A DNA stretch of 50,236 nt from Conidiobolus incongruus B7586. Its lineage: Eukaryota; Entomophthoromycota; Entomophthoromycetes; Entomophthorales; Conidiobolaceae. A program made the position numbers and the translations under genes. The DNA lies in contig JNEM01016271.1 of NCBI GenBank assembly GCA_000697335.1, forward strand, positions 1 to 50,236. The letters run 5' to 3'. The notes under the pieces were generated by a model. That model had not been told where the DNA came from and did not search any database. It saw only the letters and a program-made list of their open reading frames with translations. Position 1 is the stretch's first letter, and each line of letters starts with the position of its first letter. Of this stretch, positions 34,561 through 45,308 are shown piece by piece.

Positions 34561-34751
34561 TGATTTGAAGGTATTAGATGATTGAAGAATAATTCAATGA
34601 AATTTGACATGAAATTAATTAAAATGTCTTATATATAATACCTCAAATATCAATGATGAAATGAAGCTATAAAGATTTTAGAAATGCTCGCTAATCGAGT
34701 ACAATGGATATTGCCACACTCTTAGAGATAAAGTTCTTATGCGGAATAGAA

Positions 34752-35141
34752 TTAGGATTCGTTGGATGACCCAGTTTTGTCTTTTGATGCAATGTCATTG
34801 GCTTCGGTTTTGATTGGAGCATCAGCATTGATACTGCGACGATAGTAGCCATTGTTATACCATTGACGATTAGCTTCAGGATCATTTTCAATTACAGTTT
34901 GTTCAGAGAATTCAGATTGAGCCTTAGGAGTATTAATAGCAGATTCAGATTTTTCTGGATTAACAACATTCATACCACTTGCAACTAAATTGGAAACGGG
35001 TTCTCCTGCCTTAGAAACCTGTTCGACAACTGGATTTGCTGCGTTCGTAACCGATTGAGTCACTGTAAGATCAGCATTTCTAATAGGAACAATAACAGTA
35101 GTAGTTGCGATCAAGAGAAGGAATTGTTTGAAAGAAGTCAT
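34752..35141 (-). CDS. Kex2-type peptide precursor, paralogue 1 (degenerate, one peptide)
   Basis: 129 residues from ATG 35141 to TAA 34752, no intron. Residues 1-24 are a signal peptide ending in the family-typical NAD. The leader (VTQSVTNAANPVVEQ, LVASGMN) is almost identical to that of paralogue 3. Only one peptide unit remains, QWYNNGYY at 93-100, followed by Arg101-Arg102, but preceded by Asn-Arg instead of Arg-Arg, and shorter than the 10-residue norm. The tail after SINADAPIK has no further unit. It may make a shortened peptide or be on its way to loss. It is the last, 3'-most member of a four-gene, same-strand array. A TATA box (TATATAAAAG, 35223-35214) lies about 75 bp upstream. Confidence 0.8.
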   Translation of the reverse strand: MTSFKQFLLLIATTTVIVPIRNADLTVTQSVTNAANPVVEQVSKAGEPVSNLVASGMNVVNPEKSESAINTPKAQSEFSEQTVIENDPEANRQWYNNGYYRRSINADAPIKTEANDIASKDKTGSSNES

Positions 35142-36308
35142 GATGAATAAATAATACAATGTTAGTCAAATTATTCCAAAAAATTTATAACCAAAATTGA
35201 TCATTAATCAACACTTTTATATACAATACAATAATCTTGTTCTTGAAATTACTACTATACAGACCCTAGTTTATATTTGAAGCAATAAGACATATTTAAA
35301 CCAAAAAACTTGAATATGAAAAGATTTATTTTGTGAAATCATAATATTTAAATTGTTAATTTATTAACTTTATCCAGGATTCTATTTACTAAATAGGCAT
35401 TTTAATTTATCAAATTTAATTTACTTTGTTTTGGAGGCACCAACGATATTAGGTAATTTGACATTTAGTATTAAATTTTGTTAACTGAATTGGACTAAAT
35501 TGTATTGTTGATTTAATTAGAGCTTAATTTTTATTAATTTTAAATTTAGTTCTAATATTCTATCACAAAAACTCTTTAGTTCATTATATTTAGTATATTT
35601 TGATAATATATTTAATGAAAATATATGCAATTATATTCAAGTTATTACTAGATTTAATATATTAATATTTAAAATTGTATTAACAATACCTTTAAACTTA
35701 TCATAAAAGTAATAATATCAGTTTTATAACATATAAGTAATGTAATAAAGAATACCTCTAGTGAATCTTTTGAACCTTAATAAATATTAGGATTAAATAC
35801 AATATATGAAATTGATTTTTTTAAGACAAAAAATTCAAAAAAAAATATCAATACAAAATCAAATACTAACTTGATATAAATTATATTTCAAAATTTGAAT
35901 ATTTTTAAATTTTATTTAAAAGAATATAGTATTTAATTTGTAATATTTTAATAAGATTATTAAATATTTTTTTTTTCTAATTAGTTAATTAGATATAAAA
36001 AATATAATGAATTTTAAATAGTAGTAATATATTTCAAGTAAAATATATATTTTTTAATATATTCAAGAGAATAATTTTATACTTATAGTGTATATTGATT
36101 GCTAGTATGAATTTCACATTATATATTTCAGATAATAGAATATTATCATTCAAATATATGGAAACATAATTACAATATCAATAACCAAAATCAAAAGCGA
36201 TATTTAATAGTAAAAATGAGTGTAGTTTATTGGAATGATTAATGACATATAATGTGATAGAAAAATGAGTCTAAGGATCTCTAATAAGTCGATCTTGATT
36301 GAAAGACG
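35142..36308. other. Spacer in the peptide-precursor array
   Basis: A+T-rich, with the promoter of the 35141 gene at its left end. No gene was seen. Confidence 0.45.
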
Positions 36309-36689
36309 TTAGTAGCGATTTCCATAACCATACCATTGACGACGAGCTTTGTCAGATTCGGATGTTTTAGCTTTGGCAGGAGTATCAGCATTCAAGCTGC
36401 GACGGTAGTAGCCATTTCTAGATCCATACCATTGACGACGAGCCACTGAAGCAGCATCAGTTACAGCATCAGTTACAGGTTCGGATTGTCCTGTGACAGT
36501 ATTAGCAATAGTCTCAGGTTGAGTGAGAGAATTAGCTTTAAGACCACTAGCAACTAACTTGGTAGCTTGCTGTAAAACAGGACCAGCAGCGGAAGTGACC
36601 GAGTCGGCACCTGAAAGGTCAGCATTTCTAATAGGAGCAATAGCAGCAGTGGCAGCGATCAAGAGAAGGATATTAGTGAAGGAAGTCAT
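36309..36689 (-). CDS. Kex2-type peptide precursor, paralogue 2 (two peptides)
   Basis: 126 residues from ATG 36689 to TAA 36309, no intron. Signal peptide 1-24 (MTSFTNILLLIAATAAIAPI then RNAD), leader with LVASG at 46-50, then Arg84-Arg85, QWYGSRNGYY (86-95), Arg96-Arg97, an acidic/Ala spacer starting SLNADTPAK, Arg116-Arg117 and a final QWYGYGNRY (118-126) at the C-terminus without trailing Arg-Arg. Cleavage after each Arg-Arg by a Kex2-like protease in the late secretory pathway would free both peptides; carboxypeptidase trimming (Kex1-like) would remove the Arg pair. A TATA-like TATATAAT sits about 77 bp before the ATG. I infer a secreted signal or defence peptide. Confidence 0.85.
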   Translation of the reverse strand: MTSFTNILLLIAATAAIAPIRNADLSGADSVTSAAGPVLQQATKLVASGLKANSLTQPETIANTVTGQSEPVTDAVTDAASVARRQWYGSRNGYYRRSLNADTPAKAKTSESDKARRQWYGYGNRY

Positions 36690-37956
36690 TTCTAATAAAT
36701 TAAGCTTTTATAATTAAACTGTTGATATATACTATAAGATCCATTCACTATTCAATCAACCCATTATATACCAATGAAACATCAATCTACTTCAACCTTT
36801 TCCCAATTCAACTCCAGTTTATTTTGATTTAATTCAAATTTGCTTTTAACCATATTCATTTAGTTTGCAAAATTCAGACTGCTGAAATCATCGATACTTA
36901 ACTATCAACAAGAGCCAATTAAAATAATTATGTTATTCAACATGAATTTACCTTGAATAGGAGCAAAATTTAAATCAATATAACATTTTATAGGTTAAGA
37001 TAAAATTTATTAATATTTGAATAATCAATATTAATTTTTTTTTCAATTTGTGGATAGCTTTAATGCTAATAGGCTCATATTTAGCACATTATCAATTTAG
37101 TAGAGCATATTAGTATGATAAAATTTAATGACTAAAATAAATATGAATTAAAAATAAGTGGTTTCAATGCGACTTATTTCATTATTTTCAGTTTATTTTA
37201 ATATTATATAATATATTGTTTATTAATTCTTTAGTAACTTTTTCAATTAAACATTGGTATCAATAATAAAAGTAATTTTCCGAATAATTTTTAAACTCTA
37301 TTATTTTGTTTTTAGGAAAACAAAATTTATATATATATTTTTCAATATATAGTTTAATTTTTTTATTAACAATTCTCCAAATGTATTATTAAATTAATTT
37401 TCCAAATATTACTTAATTTAAGATAATCAAATTTTTTAGTTATAAAATTCATTCATTATAATTATTTATTAAATCATAGTATTTTGATCATTTTTATGTT
37501 AATTAACTTATATTTTGTATTCAATTATGATCAATTCAATGCTAGATTATTTATCATATATTTTTCAAAATCTGATAAATAATTATATTTCAATTTAATA
37601 ATAGTAATAATAGTAAATGTATTGTTTGCTGGGAATAAATAATATTATATTAATTTTTATTAATCATAATTAAAATTATTTAAATTAACTTAATAATTAT
37701 AATTATTTTAGATTTTATGTATTTTTTTTAATATTCTTAAAAATTAAAAAATTAGTATTAAATTAATCATATTTAAATGCCTCTTTGATTAATTTAAATG
37801 AGATGAAATATAGAGTGTAACACTGTTCTAATATTAACAGATATTATTTGAATTAAATTGAATAAAAACAACTTAATAATATAAATGATATTGGTTTATT
37901 AATATCTAAGGATTATGGTTAATATTGGTGATATAAATGTAAAGAGAGTTAATTAT
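36690..37956. other. Spacer in the peptide-precursor array
   Basis: A+T-rich, with the promoter of the 36689 gene at its left end. Nothing else is recognised. Confidence 0.45.
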
Positions 37957-38460
37957 TTAATAGTAACCATTGCCATGATTACCATACCATTGACGACGAG
38001 CTTTGGAACTAGTTTGAGACTCAGATTCGCCTGATCCCTCAGCATTGGATTCAGAGGTATCAGCATTATTTCCAGTTTTGGCAGGAGCATCAGCATTGAC
38101 ACTGCGACGATAATAGCCATTTCTATTTCCATACCATTGGCGACGCTCTTTTTCAGACTCAGTTGATTTGGCTGCTTTGGCAGGAGTATCAGTATTGACA
38201 CTGCGACGGTAGTAGCCATTTCCATAACCATTCCATTGACGACGAGTTTTAGGATCAGATTCAGATCTTTCTGGATTAACAGCATTCATACCACTTGCAA
38301 CTAAATTGGAACCAGGTTCTCCTGCCTTAGAAACCTGTTCGACAACTGGATTTGCTGCGTTCGTAACCGATTGAGTCACTGGAAGATCAGCATTTCTGAT
38401 AGGAACAATAGCAGTAGTAGCTGCAATCAAGAGAAGGAATTGTTTGAAAGAAGGTACCAT
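37957..38460 (-). CDS. Kex2-type peptide precursor, paralogue 3 (three peptides)
   Basis: 167 residues from ATG 38460 to TAA 37957; the fullest member. Signal peptide 1-24, leader 25-72, then three units: Arg73-Arg74 QWNGYGNGYY (75-84) Arg85-Arg86; Arg106-Arg107 QWYGNRNGYY (108-117) Arg118-Arg119; and Arg155-Arg156 QWYGNHGNGYY (157-167) as the C-terminus. Between units are Ser/Glu/Ala-rich spacers beginning SVNTDTPAK or SVNADAPAK. An N-terminal Gln after cleavage could cyclise to pyroglutamate. The layout equals that of ascomycete alpha-pheromone precursors, some of which also begin Q-W, but the G-Q-P-type core is absent. Dikaritin-type RiPP precursors also have Tyr-rich cores between Kex2 sites, but no tailoring enzyme gene (UstY/DUF3328) is seen in this window. 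TATATATAAC (38545-38536) lies about 76 bp upstream. Confidence 0.88.
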   Translation of the reverse strand: MVPSFKQFLLLIAATTAIVPIRNADLPVTQSVTNAANPVVEQVSKAGEPGSNLVASGMNAVNPERSESDPKTRRQWNGYGNGYYRRSVNTDTPAKAAKSTESEKERRQWYGNRNGYYRRSVNADAPAKTGNNADTSESNAEGSGESESQTSSKARRQWYGNHGNGYY

Positions 38461-39601
38461 GTTGAATAAATTAAAATTTTATGATTAAATAAATGTTACA
38501 GTATTATAGAGTATATTGATAACACCAAAACACTGTTATATATATTATATTTAATCAGTATACTTTACCAAATTTCATCAGTTTACACTCCAGTTAATTT
38601 TGACGTAATATTACTTAAATTTTAACTAAAATAATTTAGTTAATAAAAAATTAATTTGTGATTTCATTTAACTTTAATATCAATAATAATATGTTTTCCT
38701 CAAATTTTATTTGAATAAATTAGTTAATAAAGATGTCTTAGTATTATAAAACGATAATAATGGTTATTTAATGGACTTATATTACATTATATATGGTTAC
38801 ATTTAGTTGATTTATTAAATAACATTCTTTTATTTATTAAATTAATAGAAAATAATCACACTTAGAAAATTATTTAAATTATAGTACTAAATAAAATTAT
38901 AATATTTTATAATTTAATAAATATTGATTTTATTAAATAATTTTTGAATTTAATTTTCTAAAATAATAAAAATTTATTAGACAAAAGAGATACTTTAATC
39001 AAAAGATAAGAGCTTATTTAATCATTTTTCAAAGTATGAATTCTAATAATATTTTTTAATTAATTATAAAACTATTAGTATATTTACTTAATTCAATTAT
39101 TTTTTAAAAAAGAAAATTTATTTTATAATTTCTTATTGAAATTTTTTTAAGAAACAAAAGAATATCAATTATAAAATCATAATAGAAATCATATGAAAAT
39201 TAGTATTTGTTGAATATTGAATATCTTGTTAATATTAAGGAGTGATAGTAAATTCAATAATTTTTTATATTAACAAAATTTGATATATATATATATATCA
39301 TTTGAAGTTGAAATATATGAGTTAGATATTACTGGAATATTAAAATTAATGATTTAGAAAAATTGGAAAATTTTCAGTTTATTTATTATATCCTCTTTCT
39401 AATACAATTTACTAAATACTTTTTTTATAATTCGTTGTTTTAAGCATGATAATCAAGTATATAAAATTTGACCAAAAGGTTTATTATTAATCATATATGA
39501 TTGAAATTAATGCTATTTTATTACATAATATAAATTCAAAACCAAGTATTACCAAAAGTAACAATTTATCAATTGATCAATGATGAAATGATCAAAGCTT
39601 A
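38461..39601. other. Spacer in the peptide-precursor array
   Basis: A+T-rich. The promoter of the 38460 gene lies at the left end, and a short (TA)n run lies near 39283-39298. No gene was seen. Confidence 0.45.
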
Positions 39602-39889
39602 TTATCTCCAAAAACTATTAACTTCATCAAATCTTCCAATATGTCCACTCATTGTTTGTTGACGACGGTAGTATCCATGTCCATGATTATAACCAAACCG
39701 CTGACGACGAGTTTTGGGAGCTGCTACAATGCTGACAGGAGCAATAGCATTAGATCCACTTGCCACTAATTTAGAAAGCGGATTGGTGGGGGAGGAAATT
39801 GATTGAGCTACTGGTAGGTCAGCATTATCATGGGGTGCTAATGCAGAAACACCAGCAGTTAATATCAGAATATTTTTAAAACAAATCAT
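39602..39889 (-). CDS. Kex2-type peptide precursor, paralogue 4 (divergent, one peptide)
   Basis: 95 residues from ATG 39889 to TAA 39602. Signal peptide 1-24 (MICFKNILILTAGVSALAP then HDNAD), a shortened leader with DLPVAQS and LVASG, then Arg61-Arg62, QRFGYNHGHGYY (63-74), Arg75-Arg76 and a 19-residue tail (QQTMSGHIGRF and so on) with no second unit. The unit keeps the initial Gln, the Gly/Asn centre and the final GYY but has Arg-Phe in place of Trp-Tyr. It is the first gene of the array and the most divergent. TATAAAGTATATA (about 39981-39967) lies 78-92 bp upstream, matching the promoter spacing of its paralogues. Confidence 0.8.
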   Translation of the reverse strand: MICFKNILILTAGVSALAPHDNADLPVAQSISSPTNPLSKLVASGSNAIAPVSIVAAPKTRRQRFGYNHGHGYYRRQQTMSGHIGRFDEVNSFWR

Positions 39890-41486
39890 TCTAATTAAAT
39901 TAAAAAGTATTAATTGATTAAATGAAACTGAATAAGGTATAGGATAATTTAAAGAAAATTAATTTTAATATATACTTTATATTGTTCATGATTTTGCATC
40001 CTTTCTCCAGTCCTTTCTCCATACAGCTTTCATTCAATTAAAACTAAGGAACATGTATAGAAATTTTGGTTCTAAATCGATTATCATTATATCATCGCAA
40101 TTTTATTGGTTCATTTAGCAATATGTAAACATTCTAATTCGATTAAATCTTCTATTTGAATACCCAAAATAGAAATCTAGTTGAAAGTAAGATGTTTGAT
40201 CAAGAATGAATATTATCTAATTTAAATTAATTAATATTCGATAAAAAAAAATTTAAATTTTGTTTTGTTAATATTAAAACTAATGAATTATTAGATAATT
40301 TAAATTAATATGATTATATACAATAATCCACAATATTAAACTGTATATTAACTAGTTATTTTGTACTTTAACTATTAAATCAATCTCTCAGCAATTTTAT
40401 CATATTTATTAACTTTGGTCACGTGAAATGTTAATAAAAATGATATATTAAAAATGTATCAAATTATAAAAAAATATTTTTTTTATATTTGTTGTAAACC
40501 CCCTGTTTACAGTTCCATAGGTTTCAGAATGGCTGAGATTTATATTGGAATTTGTATCGTTGAAAGTCATTTTTCACAAGCTAAAAAGTAAAGATTTGAT
40601 TCACAATAAGAGTAAATATAGTTAAGAAACTAAGAGAGATCTCTTTATTGCCAATAAAATTTATATATTTTTATATCATAGGGAAGATAGACTAAAACTA
40701 TTAGCTACTTTTATCTAAGTATCATTTATTAACAAGAACATGTTTAATTTTATGACTCATATATTTAAAAACTTTGATTCTTAAAATTATATATTTTAAA
40801 AAATATTAGTGAATTTACGTAAATTGTTGTATATTTTTAATTACTTTAAACAGTATATTTTAAATTCAATTTTAAGCAATATAAAAATATTTTGATTCCT
40901 TAAAAATTTATTATTATTTATATTAAAGAAAAATATGAATCCATATTATTATTAATAATAAGAAAGATTGTTAATATATAAATTGAGAGATAAAAAACAA
41001 TTAAGAAATTATCTTAAAATGTAAGTTTAATATTTCATATATCTATATTTAAAATAATTTTAATATAATAAAAATATTACTGAAATGATTTTTTTAAAAT
41101 TAAATCAAATATAAAAATAAAAAAGTATTAAAAGATTAAACGCTTCTCTTTTTATTCTGGAATCATTACAATATTTATATTTGATTTATTCTTATTTTCA
41201 GTTAAGAATATTTTATTAATATTGAAAATTGAAGATATAATTGATATATATGTATATGATCAAAGTTATAAATTTTAAATTATTTTGTGAATAAAATGGA
41301 ATCAATGAAATTATTACTTCAAAAAATGTATAAGTAGTAATATTTGATTTGAATTAATAATTTGACAATATTACATAATAATATATTGAATTTATATACA
41401 AATATCAATATATCATACTATTGAATAAGTTAAATATAAACAAATTACAGTTATTATGACACCTATCTGTATTAAACTCAATTTTT
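39890..41486. other. Intergenic upstream of the peptide-precursor array
   Basis: A+T-rich. Holds the paralogue 4 promoter, an E-box CACGTG at 40420-40425 and the palindrome at 40493-40511. No gene. Confidence 0.45.
40493..40511. promoter_or_regulatory. Inverted pair of forkhead-type motifs
   Basis: TGTAAAC, spacer CCCCT, GTTTACA: an exact 7-bp inverted repeat of the forkhead-factor core GTAAACA, in an otherwise bland A+T-rich spacer and about 70 bp from an E-box. It lies 0.6 kb upstream of the peptide-precursor array. Function is unproven. Confidence 0.35.
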
Positions 41487-42057
41487 TCATTTCCTTAAAG
41501 AGCTACGATATTCACTGTAAATTTCCTTTAACATTAAGCATGAAGAAATTATAATAGCTAACTTAATATCACCAATAATTTTTTCTCGAAAGTTAAGTTT
41601 CATACTAATATTAAGATTTCGTAATTCCCTTCTGTTTTTAAAAATTTTAATAATATTGAGAGAGTCAAACTTTATAATTTCCACAATTCCATAGGTATAT
41701 TGCGTTGATCAATATCCATAATTGTCCAAACCCTTTCATTGTCGTCAGGTAAAAATGAGATTAAATCAATTTGGTTTGGCTGATACCAATTCTTTCTCAA
41801 TGTAAATTGTCCATCTTTCATGATTGCCAATTGATTGGAGGAAGACTTGGATCATATATCTATTTAATATTCTTGGAAATGTGAGTGAATGAAATTCTAG
41901 CATTGATTTCAGCAATTGTAATATCTGAATAATTCTTGAATTTATCTTTTGTGAAACAGGTTTGAAAGATATAAATTAATTCATTATTGGATTTTATATA
42001 AAATTTAGGTAATGTAGAATGTTCAATTATTATTTCATATTCTTGAAATGAAGTCAT
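41487..42057 (-). pseudogene. Broken paralogue of the tubby/LURP-one-like gene
   Basis: ATG at 42057 opens a frame of 65 codons (MTSFQEYEIIIEHSTLPKF, SNNELIYIFQTC, DITIAEINARISF) ending in TAG. The following bases read YDPSLPPINWQS in the same frame, then shift to MKDGQFTLRKNWYQPNQIDL and DDNERVWTIMDIDQRNIP, then shift again to VEIIKFDSLNIIKIFKN and, at the end, DIKLAIIISSCLMLKEIY up to 41487. The order of pieces matches the intact 193-residue protein at 20799: DITIAE with NVTLAE, and the closing hydrophobic helix with LELSIICSICTILKL. G+C is raised over the interval. No GTA...AG introns rescue the frame, so one stop and two frameshifts make it a host pseudogene. Confidence 0.55.
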
Positions 42058-42908
42058 TTTGGATTCATATAGGTTTTAGAAAATTTCATGAGTATTTATA
42101 GAATTAGTGAATATAATTTAACTTGAAAATTTGATAATAAGCTATTTAATAAAATTAACCATGTGTTGAATGTTTTTATCATTTCGCAGTAATACTCCTA
42201 AAAAGTTATATTTTAATAATAATAAAAACAATGTTTTTTTGAACTGATTGAAAAAGAAATTGAACAAAACTAATCTAGGCAATTAAATAAACCTTAATAT
42301 TTTTTACTGTTTAATATCAATAAAATTCATTATTGAATTCAAGCTAAAAAAGTAATTTTTACACATTCTCAATATACACTTTGATATCTGATTAGAATAT
42401 TTTATTTAGTAAAATTTATTCAAATTTTACAATATTTCCTTATAAATAATATCCTGTTGGTATATCTTCTAAATTCTTGTATAAAATTATTTTGTAATAT
42501 ATTATGAACTTGAATATCTTTATAAATTTATTATTTAGGTGGATTGATTTTGTACTAGTGAAATTACTTAATAAATAAAATATTAGAAATTTCTTTTGAT
42601 TTTTTATTGCTGTGCATAATTTGTATTAATAATAATAATATTTTATACAGATAAGATTTCACTTATTTTTTGTTACTATTAAATTAAAGTTTAGTCATTT
42701 AAATTTTTACTTATATCAAATTTCAATAATATTAATTATCAAATTATTAATATTTGAATATTTTGAATTATCCTCTTAAATGAATTTTGTATTTAGAATT
42801 ATGGTTTTTATTCAATTTTCATTTATTAGAACAATTAAAAATTGACACAGTTTAAAAATATTTTCAATCAGTTAATGTTAAATGAATTGACAGATCAGAT
42901 TTTGAATG

Positions 42909-42944
<36 letters not shown>

Positions 42945-42988
42945 TTTTTTATAAATTATATAAATTAACAAAATCAAATATTATCAAT
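42058..42988. other. Intergenic with an (AAT)n tract
   Basis: A+T-rich spacer between the pseudogene and the 3' end of the eIF2D gene. An (AAT)n microsatellite of about 11 units lies at 42909-42942. No gene. Confidence 0.5.
42909..42942. repeat. (AAT)n microsatellite
   Basis: About 11 perfect AAT units, about 45 bp past the stop codon of the eIF2D gene. Confidence 0.9.
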
Positions 42989-45308
42989 TTATTTCTTTTT
43001 CTTCCCTCCCTTATTAGCTGTAGGGTCTTTAACATCGATAAAGGCTTTAGGAATTCCCATCCTGTCAACTAGAACAGTCATAACATGCTTAACCTGATTT
43101 CCTTGTACCAATACCTCATACTTGGGTTCTTTACTTTGAAGAGGCAATTGATTAACTATACCAAGTAAGTCTCGAATTATGTTAAAAATATATTGAAATT
43201 TACCTGAGACTGAACTTGCACATAAATTCTTCAAAGTGATTTGGAGAGAATTGGGTTGAATTAGATAGGTTTCAAGATTTGTTAATTTAGTGACTGATTT
43301 TTTGCCTTGGCGACTTTCTACAGTAACTTGGATTGGCGATGGCATGCCTTTTCTAAAAATTTGGTTAATTTGGGATTTTTAGGGATGTAAACAATAGGTT
43401 ACTTGACGGATGAGGATTCGCCATTGTTGACGATCTGGTAAAAGTGCTGGAGTTTGCCTTTAATGCTAAAAGCAAATAGTTAATAGTGGTTTTAAACTGA
43501 GTATATAATAAAATTACATGTTGTAAAAATCCTCAAGTTTGATGGTATTCAATTTCAAAGCTTGCTCATGGGTCAATAAAAGGTTAGCAATTTGTGGATC
43601 AACTTTAACTTTTCTAAATTGTTATTAATAATAAATATTAAAAGTAACTAGGAATTTTGATTACCCATCAACCAATAATTTTTCCTTTTTAAGGAAATCT
43701 TCTTCAGCAAGAGCTAGTATTTGTTCAACAGTATAGTATTTAGCACTAAAATAATGTCAGTGAATGGATATATAAAATAAATTAGATTAGTTTACCAATG
43801 AGTGCCTGAAGGAAATCCAAAAATAGGTGCCAAATTGGTTGGATACTTATACAACCACTTGATATCAAAGTCACCTTGACTTGCTTGTGCACTACCACTG
43901 CCATGTGTGGATGACTGAGCGTTCGACTCTTGTGTTTCTGGAGCATTTCCTCCTTGACTCTCTTCATGGAGCTTGTGATTCTTGACCCTGATAAAATATT
44001 AGCAAATAATACATTGATGGATTTAGATTAAGTACTTAGCATGACCCCATTTCACACTTTTAATATGTGTCAAACCTGAAATATCTTTGAGTGTGACAAG
44101 TCCATCCTTTTCAATTACTTTTAAAAACTTATTTAACTAGAAATTCAAATAAGTAAATGTTCAAGTATTTAAGATAATTATATACTTTCTTAAATGTAGA
44201 TTGTTTCAAATCTAAAGTGATATTGGCTGGAGCACTTGGCATCATATAATTAGAGTAGAAAATGGTTGAATTGAGAGGGAGTAAAGGTTTGCCAATTTTT
44301 TCATTGAATCGCGTCCTCAAAGCTTGATATAAGGATGCGTAGAGATATTGATCCATTTCTATAACTAATTTATATATGTGATGAAAATTATTTAAAAGAA
44401 GAATTACCTTTCGGATCTATTTTGGTGGGGGTCTCTTCTTCAGGTTCTTCATCTTTAACTTCTAAATTTTCAACTAACAAGGTATTAATTATTAATTCAT
44501 AGCTGTAAAAGGTTGAGCATATTACCTGACTCTACCAATTGATCATCTTCATTAATTTCTTGATCATCATCCTTATCGTCTTCGATAGGTTCGGCATGGA
44601 TCAAGTCATCAGCAGTACCAATGACTTTTGCAGGTTGATGCTTAGAACCTTGCTTCCTAAAATTTTTAATTAACTAAATTCATAAAAAAAAGTAGTATAA
44701 TTTTACCATAAATGATCTCCAACCATATGCATCACTTTAACAGCTTTTCCCTTTCCGTTTCTGGGAGGGATGTCAGAAGTATTCATCTCCATAAAACCAA
44801 CACCAACGTATGTAACATCACTATCAATGATTAATAAATTATTTCAAAGAGAAAATATTAAAATTTACTCATTGCCATCCCAGCAACCAATAGCAACCAA
44901 GTCGCCTTTATTTAATTTTGGTAAGCCTTCGTCAGGATGTAAAATTCCAGGGACCATCAAATCAGCACCTCCAATTAATTTTTGAACTACAAATTTGTGC
45001 GTAATAATCATTGGTAACAAATCTTTCCCAAAATCTGACCACAGTGTATATACAGTGGGTAGAATAACATTGTCAACTTTAAACCAAATAGGCTCAAAAT
45101 TGTCATTGTCTATTTTATTCCAGTAAATGGTACCAGGCTCGCCAATGTGACTGGTAAAACTACTGGAGGGTAGAGGTTCTTGAATATATTCTGTAAGTCT
45201 GTCCTTAGACTCGAGAGAATAATCATTCACAATTTGGCCAATTAATTGACGTCGTTGAGAGCTTTTGACCAAAGAATTCGACTTGATATGAAAAGGTTTT
45301 TTAAACAT
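42989..45308 (-). CDS. TMA64: Translation factor eIF2D / Tma64 (ligatin), 12 exons
   Basis: Exons: 45308-44869, 44820-44707, 44656-44526, 44473-44408, 44358-44186, 44136-44036, 43987-43796, 43745-43665, 43613-43518, 43465-43403, 43352-43204, 43155-42989; all introns are GTA...AG, 48-52 nt. They join to 590 residues, the family's normal size. The N-terminus MFKKPFHIKSNSLVKSSQRR is the eIF2D signature. The PUA domain (about 90-185) includes DLMVPGILHP, GDLVAIGCWDG and VMHMVGDHLW. An acidic linker (about 190-250) follows, then a winged-helix part (MDQYLYASLYQALRTRF; LVTLKDISGLTHIKSVKWGH) and an SWIB-like part (WLYKYPTNLAPIFG). The SUI1 domain (about 486-590) has LVQGNQVKHV and GIPKAFIDVKD, then a GGKKKK tail. 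The protein delivers or recycles tRNA on 40S subunits. The last intron is 48 nt and stop-free, so its retention would only insert 16 residues. Confidence 0.95.

Noticed and set aside
42842-43072. Open frame with a poly-Asn run across the (AAT)n tract
   Set aside because: It arises from the microsatellite and overlaps the coding 3' end of the eIF2D gene on the other strand.
42989-43345. Separate small SUI1 protein gene
   Set aside because: It is the last two exons of the eIF2D gene read through a 48-nt stop-free intron; upstream exons join in frame and complete the family's full length.
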